This document shows positions 7,892 to 16,555 of a DNA stretch of 34,731 nt, piece after piece. Source of the stretch: a virus. The stretch's first letter is position 1, and every line of letters begins with the position of its first letter. The stretch covers positions 1 through 34,731 of IMG/VR virus record IMGVR_UViG_3300025483_000040. The stretch is one strand, 5' to 3'. A program made the translations under genes and the position numbers. The notes below the pieces were generated by a model that saw only the letters and a list, made by a program, of their open reading frames with translations, did no database searches and was not told the DNA's origin.

Positions 7892-10800
7892 ATGCCACAG
7901 AAGACTAACCTTAATGTAAATCCTTATTACGAGGACTTTGACGCGAATAAGAATTTCTACAAAGTTTTATTCCGTCCTGGATACTCGATTCAAGGTAGAG
8001 AACTAACACAACTCCAATCGATTCTACAGAATCAGATTGAAAGCTTTGGTAAGTATTCTTTCAAGCAGGGAGAATTAGTAATTCCTGGTGAGGTTGGACT
8101 CAATAATAAACTAGACTTCGTAAAGTTATCTTCTGTTTCAGAAGTAGCGGTAAACGATGGATTCGACAATATCGTATATAAAAAGTATGATATTACACAA
8201 CTAGACGGAAGACAGATTCGTGGTCTGACATCTGGCGTTATTGCTAATGTTGCATCTACAAAATCAGCGACAGAAACAAACTCTGACACACTATTTGTTG
8301 TATACACAACTAGTGGTGATGCAAACAATGAAACTACTTTTAGACAAGGAGAAACTCTAGAAGTTGTAAATGGTGTTAACACGCCACTGATGGTTGTTGG
8401 AACTGATGGATCTGTTCTACCAACTGCTATCACTGTAACTGATCCAGATACTCTGGATGAATCTTCTTTGGTAAGTCCAGCAATGGGTTTTGCTTCTGCT
8501 GTTAAAGTAGAAGAAGGAATTTATTTTGCTAATGGATATTTTGTGCGTAATAGTGAGCAACTATTAGTTATTGATCCATATTACAATTTACCAAGTGCAA
8601 AAGTTGGATTCTTAGTTACTGAAGATATCGTAACTCCAGAAGAAGATGTATCATTGTATGACAATGCAATTGGATCATCAAACTTTTCTGCTCCTGGAGC
8701 ACATAGATTAAAAATCGATCTTTCTTTAAAGCAGTATAGTCTTTCCACATCAACGGATAAAAACTTTATTCAATTGCTCCGTGTAAAACGAGGAGTCATT
8801 GAAAAGAAAGTCGTACAAGCAGATTATTCACTCTTAGAGCAAACACTTGCTAGGAGAACTTATGATGAATCTGGTGATTATGTCGTTGACAACTTCTCTG
8901 TAGATATTAGAGAGTACGCACAGAAAGAAGGAAACAATGGTGTGTATGCAGCGGATGCAGATGGCAATTATAACGGATTGTCTGAACAGGATGCATCCGA
9001 AAAAATGATCATCAATGTTGGTGCTGGTAAAGCATACATTAGAGGATATGAAATTGTAAACAAAGAAACTAAAGAATTAGAAGTAAGTAAAGCAAGAGAA
9101 ACTCTAGACACAGATAATGTTGTAATCAAGACCAGAGGTCTTCCAACGTATTCTGTAACTAATGTTTCTGGATCTGTACCTCTAAATGCAGAAGGATCTG
9201 ATCTAACTGCATATCCTGATGTAGAGATGTATAATCTTTATAATGATGCTTTGCTTGGTCAAAACTTAGAGTTTACTACTAGTCAAAGATTTTCTGAAGA
9301 TGCAGATGAAAGAGTAAACAGTATCAATCGTAGGGGATCTCTATTTACAGATTCTGATGCTACCAAAACTTTTACTATTGAAGTTAGCCAGCAAAATCTT
9401 ACACTAAAGATTAATCCTGCAAATAATGCAACCCCAACAATTCTATTTACAGATATTTGTGATGGAAATGGAAAACTTCATTCAGTATCTACTAGGGCAT
9501 CTGGATTACCAGAAGCATACAATACATATGATGTAATTGGATTCAGCATTGTAACCCGACCAGACGTAGCACCTGCTGATCCAGCAAAAAGATTTGCAGA
9601 AATTACTTTGCTTGGAAATAAAGCAGAGTTAGATGCACTGACTGAGTATGATGCAGAAGACGATGGTAGTAGAAGATTCTTGTACTTGGGAACAACAACA
9701 GGTGCAGGTCAAGGACCTGTCGCTACATTTACTAATACCAATGGAACTGCTCTAGTAGGAGAAGCCAGTGCATCATATACTGGTGTAACTGGCACTGCTT
9801 CTGCAAATGGTGTAAATGCGACTTTTGATGTTACAAGAGATTCTAATGGAATTGTTGATCAAATTGTAAGTTCTGATGCTGGCAGTGGTTATACACCCAC
9901 AGAAACAATCACAATTCTCGGTAGTTCTATTGGTGGAGTTGATACTACAGATGATATTACAATTACAGTAGCAACTATTGTTCCCATAGAAAAATTGGGA
10001 TATGTTGTTGATTACAATGCTCCTGTAACACCCTTAATCGGAACAACAAAACCAAGCAACTTTACTCTTAAGAAGAAAGGTTTTGGTTTTAATCCAGACA
10101 CAGATATTGTTGTATCTAAGGGCACATTGTCTAATGGACAGAAAGCATACAACAGTATCTTTGGATTATCATATTTTGGACCAAGTTTCTTTACTAAACT
10201 AACTTTAGAAGAGCAACCAGCATCTGGGTTTGGTCCTGGTGACTACATTGTTGGTTCTGCTAGTGGTGCTTATGGTATTGTAGAAGGAACGAGTGACTCT
10301 GCATTTAGCAGTTCTGGAATCTTAATGGTTCGCACACTTTCTGGCAAATTTAAGTCTGGAGAAGTTCTTGTTGACGAATCCAACAACTCAGCAAAAATTG
10401 CTACTGACAATACAATTTCCCACTTCGTAACAAAATATAGAAGCACGGGTGGTTATCCACAAGAAACTGATATTTCTATCAACGGACAAAAATTTGATAC
10501 TTCTAAAGTAACTGTTACTGTTGCAAATGCTTTTGTGCAATATGTTGCAATTAGAGATAGAGCTGCGTTTACTCAAACTTATTCACAACCACCACTTGTC
10601 ACAGTAACTCCTGGAACTAGTAGTATTGCACTTGCTGCTAGAGTAGATGCAATTTTGTTTAGAGATACTGTCGTTACATATAGTCCTGCTGACGTAAAAT
10701 CTTTTGGTGCAGCATTTGGTTCTCTTGGTGTTAACAAGTTTACCGCAGACGTTGAAAGCGGCGACACAAATTATGTGTCATTGACTTCTATTACAGAATT

Positions 10801-13800
10801 CACATTCTCTGGAAAGAAAGGATACAAGTTTTTTGAGTGTAATGGGTTTGGTGGAGATGCCACCCAATTCGTTAAGCAGGGAGATTATGTCCAGTACACT
10901 GGCACAGATGGACTCTCTGTAAGATCTTTAGTTCAATATGCGACACAACCAGAGGGAACTATCAAGTCAAGAATTTATCTTGATAAAGCACTTCCTGATG
11001 ATGTTGTAAATGGTAACGTAGTAAAGATTGTTTCTAATATTGACAATTTTGCACAAGGAACCCTAATTTATCCAACTGGTAGCGGTCAAATTTCTTCTAT
11101 CTCAAGAGGATCTGAAGATTCTAAGATCCAATATTATTATAGAAGAGACTTTATCACCACTTCTACTACAAGTGGTAGTTCAATTACATTTACAGCACAA
11201 CTCCCATTCGGAACACAGAGGTTTGTTACTTTCGACGAATCCAATTTCATCATGACCGTGATTGATCCAGGAGATGCAACTAATGTAAAAACTGGTGATA
11301 TTGTCTATTTGACAGCAGAAAATATTGCTGCATCAAATACTACAGATCAAGCTAGTGGATTGAATGCTGGTTCTGTTATTATTACATTGCCACAGAGTGT
11401 TTTTGATGCAACAAGTAACTTCCCCAGATTAAAATTATCAGCAACTCTGGAGTTAACAAAAGCACGTCCAAGAATTAAAACTGCTATTAAGAACAAGAGA
11501 ATTCGTATTAAGTCTGTTGGAGATAGAGTCGTTCCTATTCGTGGAGAAGATTACGACACTGAATCAACAACAATCGCATCGTATGCAGATGCTTTCCGTC
11601 TGAGATATGTTTATGAGGGAAGTTCTACTGCTGCTCCTGATATTGACACAGCAGGAAACTTAGTTGCTAATGGAACAGATGTTACTGAGAGATTTACGTT
11701 TGATGATGGACAGAGAGATACGTTCTATGACATTTCAAGACTGGTTCTAAAACCAGGATATCCAGCTCCAACTGGTCAATTGGTTGTTGCTTTCGATTAT
11801 TTTGAGCATTCACAAGGTGATTTCTGTACAGTTGATAGTTACTCTCACGAAGCTGGTGTAACTTTAGAAGAGATCCCCAATTTTAACTCTTCAGTTCATG
11901 GTATTGTTTCTCTGAAGAATGTTCTTGACTTTAGACCAAGAGTAGATGCTACATCTTATATTTCTGGTTTTGCGAATGTTTCATCTAGACAAGAACCCAC
12001 TACAAACTTTATTGGTGAAAGTGGTGTTGTTTCTGTAACTCCAGCTCCAGATACAAATTTAGAGTATACCTTTAGTTTTAGTCAGTCAGAATTCCTCAAT
12101 AGAATTGATGGAATTTTCTTGAACAAGAGAGGTCAATTTGTTCTAAAAGAAGGTAATTCTTCTAAGAACCCAACACGTCCAGAAGCTCTAGATGATGCGG
12201 TAGCACTATATTACTTGAATATCCCTGCATTCACTACGACAAGCAAGGACGTTAGAATCACTCCTGTCGATAATCGTAGATATACGATGAAAGACATTGG
12301 TAAACTAGAGAAGCGCATTGAACGTCTTGAGTATTACACAACATTAAGTATTTTAGAGCAGCAAGCACTAGGAATGCAAATTCGTGATGATATTGGATTT
12401 GATAGATTCAAAACTGGATTTATCGTTGATAATTTTGAAACCCACAGAGTCGGTGACATTTCTTCAGCAGATTATATCTGTGCTATCGATACACAACAAT
12501 CAGTTCTCAGAGCACAAACAAACGAAGATTCACTCACTCTAAAAGAAGTTAACACCAGAAATGATCAGAGAATCATTGATGGGTATACGAAAACGGGAAA
12601 TATTGTAACTTTACCATACAGCACTCTATCATTGGTTAGCAACGAGTTTGCTACCAAGACGATCAACCCCAATCCATTTGTAGCATTACAGTATGTTGGC
12701 GAAGGTCAATTATCACCAACAATTGATCCTTGGTATGATAGAACACAAGAACCATTGATTGTAGACAATAACACTCAATTGTATTCTATTTTCATCTCAA
12801 AAAATGAAGTTAGAGATTCTTTCTCTAGTATTTTTAATTCTTTCATTATTAACTGGATTGGTTCAAAAGATTCTTCTGGAGAAATTACTTCTTTTGGATC
12901 TATCAATTCCGATTCTGCAAATGCTAAAGTTCAGGCAGCATCAGTTGCAAGTTCTTCTAATGTAAGTCCTCAAAATAATGAAATTGGTAAGGGACTATCA
13001 ACTGATTCAAATGACAAAGGAACTGTAGCCACATCATTAAAATTCTATGCTAGAAGTATTGCTGTTAAGTATGTTCTGAAAAGACTAAAACCATCTACAA
13101 AATTGTATCCTTTCCTGGAAGGTAAGGATGTATCTAGATGGATTAATCCAGATAATAACTTCACTGGAATTGCTGGAAATTCTCTAGGAGGATTCAATAG
13201 TCCTATTACTACAGATGAAAATGGAAATGCTAGTGGACTTATTTTAATTCCTGGTGGATATGCTCCTATTCAAAGTGCTACTTGGACTGGTAGTCCAGAA
13301 ACAGTTGAATATGATACAAAATCTGAGCAAGTAAGAGTTACCACTGGCATCAAAACATTTAAGTTTACTTCTAGTTCAGAAAATGCTGCAAAAGAATCTC
13401 TTGATACTTATGCAGAAGTAAAATACTATGCTTTGGGAAGACTTCCCGAAAACCCAGCGACAATTAATTCAACATCTCCTGCTATTTTTAAAGCAAATGA
13501 AGGTGTGCAAATTATTGACAGTGTTACTGACGTTGAAGCAAGACCAAATCCACTTGCACAAACTTTCAAAATTGAAAACTACGAAGGAGGATGTTTTGCT
13601 ACTAGTGTAGATCTATTCTTTAACAAAAAGAGTAACAATATTCCAGTCAGAGTTTATCTAACAAATACAGAAAGTGACAAACCAGGAAAATATATTGTTC
13701 CTGGAACAGAGGTTGCATTATCACCAAATACTAGAATTCGCGTGTTTACTAGCGGAACTCTGACAGTAAACATCAACGAAACAATTACTGGTTCCAAATC

Positions 13801-16339
13801 AAATTGTAGTGGTCCTCTAGCAAAAGTCTTAGACCGCAATAGTAATGAGTTGACACCTTCTAGTTCTGGTGTGGTTACACTTACAAATGAACAGGTCTAC
13901 ACACTTGTCTTAGATAACCACAATGGCAAATCATTCGTTCAGAATGAGTCTCTAATTATTGGATCACTAACGACATTTAATGCTACCAACAATACAGATC
14001 TTACTGCAACTATTGCAAAAGATTCTGGTAAAGTTTCTGAATTAGTTGTAAAAGAAACTGGTGGTAACTATGATTCCGCAATTCTTTCTGTAGAGAGTCC
14101 ACAACTTCCTGGTGGTAGTGTTGCTAACGGCAGTGTTAGCATTTCTGCAGGCAAAATTTATAATTCTGATGTGACATTATTTGGATCAGAATATACCTCT
14201 CCACCATCAATTGTTGTCAAAGGCGTTGGTAATGGCGCTGCAGGCGCTATAATCGAAGCAAAGATAACTATTGATACTCCTGCTGTTAGAATGGGCGTTG
14301 CAGTCGATCCTAGCAACGGTACAAACTCCATCACCCCAACATCATTTGTATTTGACTATCCAGTATATTTACAAAACAATTCAAAGTATGCACTTGTAAT
14401 TGAGACAGATTCTACTGAATATGCACTATGGACATCTCGCTTAGGAGAAATTGAGATTGCTACGAGCACACCAGTTAATACACAACCTCTGCTTGGTTCA
14501 GTGTTCAGATCACAGAATGTAGATTCCTGGACTGAAGATCTCTTTGAAGACATTAAGTTTACTATCAAGAGAGCTGAATTTGATATTAGTAGAGTTGGTA
14601 GTCTTAAGGTTGAAAATGAGTCTTTAGGATATGAAATGCTAGGAGTCAATCCAATTCAGACTGATGGCACTTCAAACTCTGGTGCTACATCTGACTTGTT
14701 TAGAAACAACAATAAGATTATTAGAATTGATCATCCAAATCATGGATTTGAAGATCGCGGCGATTCTTTTGTATTCTTTAGAGGAGCGCAAAGTGTTGCT
14801 GGTGTAACTAACACCCAACTCAATACAACTCTATTTGAAGTCATGAGTGCTGGTGTTGATTACTACCACATCGAAAATGCTACTGTTGCTGCTAACACTA
14901 TTAGAGGTGGTGGATCTGCAATTCTTGCTTCTAACAACAAGAAGTACGAGCGCATGTACCCACAAGTAAATTATTTGACTTTTAGTGCAACTAGTGTTAA
15001 GACAACAGTTAAATCAACAAACATCATTGCGGTTGATTCTACAACAACTAACTATACTTCATATTCTCAGACAGATTATGAAAAGACTTTCTTGAATGAA
15101 ATTCACTACTTTAATAATCAGAAAGTTCTTTGTTCCAAAATTAATCAAACTGTCAACAATCTTGATAGATCTTTTGAATTGAAAATTGATCTCTCGTCTA
15201 CGGTTTCATATCTGTCTCCAGTAATTGATCTTTCTTCTGCATCTGTAAAAATTGCTTCCAATAGAATTGAAAAATCTGAGGGACAAGAAGATAGATTTGG
15301 AAGAAGGGATCAAGTCCTTAAATTTAAGGATGTCTACTATTTCGCTCTTGCTGGACTACCTGTTGGTAATAGTATTGATGCTGCCAGTAATCAAGCAGTC
15401 GAAGGTCAAACAAGTAAAGCAAAAGGAACCATTATCAAAAAGACAGAAGTTAGTGGCAATACAAACATTTGGGTTAAAGTTTCCACAACAAATGGATTCC
15501 AGAAGAATGAAGGTTTGACTTTTGGTGGCGCAAATGCGTCAGATTCTTATGATGCAAATACACAAGCAGGTGTATCAGTTGGTAGTGATCCAACTAGAGA
15601 AATTCTATCTGTCAACACTGCCGATTCTATTGTTGCAAGAAATCCAAGTGTTCTTACTTCTATCTTTGATAATAAGATCGATGGTAAAGTACAATTCTTT
15701 GATTCCCAGAATCAAATTATTACATTAAAGAATGACAAAATCCCATATGGAAACTTGGGATACACCGAGTCTTTGATTCAATCTTCTGCTTCTGGAAATG
15801 CTAGATCAGGAGAAGGCGTACAAGATGTCTTTAGGGTAGGTGACATTATCTCATATCCTGACCAACCAGCAGATACTGCTGGATATTGGGAAGTGAAAGA
15901 AGTTGGATATACCAATGGTATTGAACACCGTTCTGAAAATACATTCAGCAATAGTTCTTCAATTGCTAAGTATGTAAGTAAAGAAATTTCTATTGGCAAC
16001 CCAGGCACTACAATTGACGTAAGACTAACTGTTAATGTGAAGAACATTAACGATGTATTGATACTATATCGATTCAAGAAATCTTCTAGTCAAGAATCTT
16101 TTGAAAATATTGAATGGGAATACTTTAATGAAACTGGATTGCCAGATACACAACAATTCCCAACTAGTGAAAATAACATTTCTGGCGTTGTAGAGAAACA
16201 GAGTTCATATCAAGAACTCAAGTACAGTGTTTCTAACTTACCTGAGTTTTCATCTTTTGGAATTAAAATTGTAATGAGATCCACGGATCCAGTGTTTGTT
16301 CCTAAAGTTCAAGATCTTCGCGCTGTTGCTTCATACTAA
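7892..16339 (+). CDS. Giant DUF4815-like virion structural protein
   Basis: 2815 aa. The N-terminus (NPYYEDFDANKNFYKVLFRP, then RELTQLQSILQNQIESFG) is the hallmark of the DUF4815 family (PF16075), found in phage tail-associated proteins; the biochemical role is unknown. Around residues 1730-1860 are LKPSTKLYPF, then DVSRWINP, then TDENGNASGLILIPGGY, a TD-x-NG-x-x-G arrangement typical of long cyanophage virion proteins. Near 1880-1925 comes NPLAQTFKIE, then TSVDLFFNKK. G-x-G-Y-like beta modules sit near residues 660 and 2100. The C-terminus ends VPKVQDLRAVASY, a common ending in these proteins. No signal peptide, membrane segment or catalytic motif is seen. Placed after gp8 with its own late promoter, it is likely a baseplate-peripheral or fibre-like protein; whether it replaces T4 gp9-gp12 functions is inference. 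Confidence 0.85.
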   Translation: MPQKTNLNVNPYYEDFDANKNFYKVLFRPGYSIQGRELTQLQSILQNQIESFGKYSFKQGELVIPGEVGLNNKLDFVKLSSVSEVAVNDGFDNIVYKKYDITQLDGRQIRGLTSGVIANVASTKSATETNSDTLFVVYTTSGDANNETTFRQGETLEVVNGVNTPLMVVGTDGSVLPTAITVTDPDTLDESSLVSPAMGFASAVKVEEGIYFANGYFVRNSEQLLVIDPYYNLPSAKVGFLVTEDIVTPEEDVSLYDNAIGSSNFSAPGAHRLKIDLSLKQYSLSTSTDKNFIQLLRVKRGVIEKKVVQADYSLLEQTLARRTYDESGDYVVDNFSVDIREYAQKEGNNGVYAADADGNYNGLSEQDASEKMIINVGAGKAYIRGYEIVNKETKELEVSKARETLDTDNVVIKTRGLPTYSVTNVSGSVPLNAEGSDLTAYPDVEMYNLYNDALLGQNLEFTTSQRFSEDADERVNSINRRGSLFTDSDATKTFTIEVSQQNLTLKINPANNATPTILFTDICDGNGKLHSVSTRASGLPEAYNTYDVIGFSIVTRPDVAPADPAKRFAEITLLGNKAELDALTEYDAEDDGSRRFLYLGTTTGAGQGPVATFTNTNGTALVGEASASYTGVTGTASANGVNATFDVTRDSNGIVDQIVSSDAGSGYTPTETITILGSSIGGVDTTDDITITVATIVPIEKLGYVVDYNAPVTPLIGTTKPSNFTLKKKGFGFNPDTDIVVSKGTLSNGQKAYNSIFGLSYFGPSFFTKLTLEEQPASGFGPGDYIVGSASGAYGIVEGTSDSAFSSSGILMVRTLSGKFKSGEVLVDESNNSAKIATDNTISHFVTKYRSTGGYPQETDISINGQKFDTSKVTVTVANAFVQYVAIRDRAAFTQTYSQPPLVTVTPGTSSIALAARVDAILFRDTVVTYSPADVKSFGAAFGSLGVNKFTADVESGDTNYVSLTSITEFTFSGKKGYKFFECNGFGGDATQFVKQGDYVQYTGTDGLSVRSLVQYATQPEGTIKSRIYLDKALPDDVVNGNVVKIVSNIDNFAQGTLIYPTGSGQISSISRGSEDSKIQYYYRRDFITTSTTSGSSITFTAQLPFGTQRFVTFDESNFIMTVIDPGDATNVKTGDIVYLTAENIAASNTTDQASGLNAGSVIITLPQSVFDATSNFPRLKLSATLELTKARPRIKTAIKNKRIRIKSVGDRVVPIRGEDYDTESTTIASYADAFRLRYVYEGSSTAAPDIDTAGNLVANGTDVTERFTFDDGQRDTFYDISRLVLKPGYPAPTGQLVVAFDYFEHSQGDFCTVDSYSHEAGVTLEEIPNFNSSVHGIVSLKNVLDFRPRVDATSYISGFANVSSRQEPTTNFIGESGVVSVTPAPDTNLEYTFSFSQSEFLNRIDGIFLNKRGQFVLKEGNSSKNPTRPEALDDAVALYYLNIPAFTTTSKDVRITPVDNRRYTMKDIGKLEKRIERLEYYTTLSILEQQALGMQIRDDIGFDRFKTGFIVDNFETHRVGDISSADYICAIDTQQSVLRAQTNEDSLTLKEVNTRNDQRIIDGYTKTGNIVTLPYSTLSLVSNEFATKTINPNPFVALQYVGEGQLSPTIDPWYDRTQEPLIVDNNTQLYSIFISKNEVRDSFSSIFNSFIINWIGSKDSSGEITSFGSINSDSANAKVQAASVASSSNVSPQNNEIGKGLSTDSNDKGTVATSLKFYARSIAVKYVLKRLKPSTKLYPFLEGKDVSRWINPDNNFTGIAGNSLGGFNSPITTDENGNASGLILIPGGYAPIQSATWTGSPETVEYDTKSEQVRVTTGIKTFKFTSSSENAAKESLDTYAEVKYYALGRLPENPATINSTSPAIFKANEGVQIIDSVTDVEARPNPLAQTFKIENYEGGCFATSVDLFFNKKSNNIPVRVYLTNTESDKPGKYIVPGTEVALSPNTRIRVFTSGTLTVNINETITGSKSNCSGPLAKVLDRNSNELTPSSSGVVTLTNEQVYTLVLDNHNGKSFVQNESLIIGSLTTFNATNNTDLTATIAKDSGKVSELVVKETGGNYDSAILSVESPQLPGGSVANGSVSISAGKIYNSDVTLFGSEYTSPPSIVVKGVGNGAAGAIIEAKITIDTPAVRMGVAVDPSNGTNSITPTSFVFDYPVYLQNNSKYALVIETDSTEYALWTSRLGEIEIATSTPVNTQPLLGSVFRSQNVDSWTEDLFEDIKFTIKRAEFDISRVGSLKVENESLGYEMLGVNPIQTDGTSNSGATSDLFRNNNKIIRIDHPNHGFEDRGDSFVFFRGAQSVAGVTNTQLNTTLFEVMSAGVDYYHIENATVAANTIRGGGSAILASNNKKYERMYPQVNYLTFSATSVKTTVKSTNIIAVDSTTTNYTSYSQTDYEKTFLNEIHYFNNQKVLCSKINQTVNNLDRSFELKIDLSSTVSYLSPVIDLSSASVKIASNRIEKSEGQEDRFGRRDQVLKFKDVYYFALAGLPVGNSIDAASNQAVEGQTSKAKGTIIKKTEVSGNTNIWVKVSTTNGFQKNEGLTFGGANASDSYDANTQAGVSVGSDPTREILSVNTADSIVARNPSVLTSIFDNKIDGKVQFFDSQNQIITLKNDKIPYGNLGYTESLIQSSASGNARSGEGVQDVFRVGDIISYPDQPADTAGYWEVKEVGYTNGIEHRSENTFSNSSSIAKYVSKEISIGNPGTTIDVRLTVNVKNINDVLILYRFKKSSSQESFENIEWEYFNETGLPDTQQFPTSENNISGVVEKQSSYQELKYSVSNLPEFSSFGIKIVMRSTDPVFVPKVQDLRAVASY

Positions 16340-16348
16340 TTTCCGCGT

Positions 16349-16555
16349 ATGTCATACATCAAAGTTTCTGGGCATGATGGTCTCGTAAGGGACGAAAACA
16401 CAGGTGCCATCATTAATGTGGACAGCTCTGCTATTGAAGCAAGGCGCAAATCTAAACAATTGAATTCCGCGTTGCGGGACATAAATACGTTGAAGGATGA
16501 AGTATCTGAACTTAAAACCTTACTGCGAGAGTTAATCAAAAATGCCAGCAATTAA
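16349..16555 (+). CDS. Small coiled-coil protein of the cyanophage structural cluster
   Basis: 68 aa. The N-terminal part has GHDGLVRDENTGAIINVDS, a pattern (L-V-R-D-x-x-T/S-G-A-I-I-N) I recognise from small proteins in T4-like marine phage structural clusters. From about residue 30 to 65 it is a charged helix with heptad-like Leu/Ile spacing (LNSALRDINTLKDEVSELKT), so a coiled coil is likely. It begins nine bases after the preceding stop, without a clear ribosome site, and its last 14 bases overlap the next gene, suggesting translational coupling. Its function is unknown; a small chaperone or linker for the adjacent giant proteins is possible but inferred. Confidence 0.85.
   Translation: MSYIKVSGHDGLVRDENTGAIINVDSSAIEARRKSKQLNSALRDINTLKDEVSELKTLLRELIKNASN
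16480..16487 (+). promoter_or_regulatory. Possible internal late promoter before the 1625-aa gene
   Basis: CATAAATA fits the NATAAATA consensus and lies inside the 68-aa gene, 54 bases before the ATG at 16542. It also encodes part of the coiled-coil protein, so a chance match is quite possible. Confidence 0.35.

Noticed and set aside
10388-10767. Two reverse-strand frames of 62 codons suggesting small antisense genes
   Set aside because: No promoter, ribosome site or recognisable protein; they are fully contained in the DUF4815-like gene.
15252-15728. Two successive out-of-frame + strand frames suggesting a frameshifted extra gene
   Set aside because: The main frame is uninterrupted through this region and keeps a consistent domain pattern; the alternates are low-complexity Leu/Gln/Lys strings.
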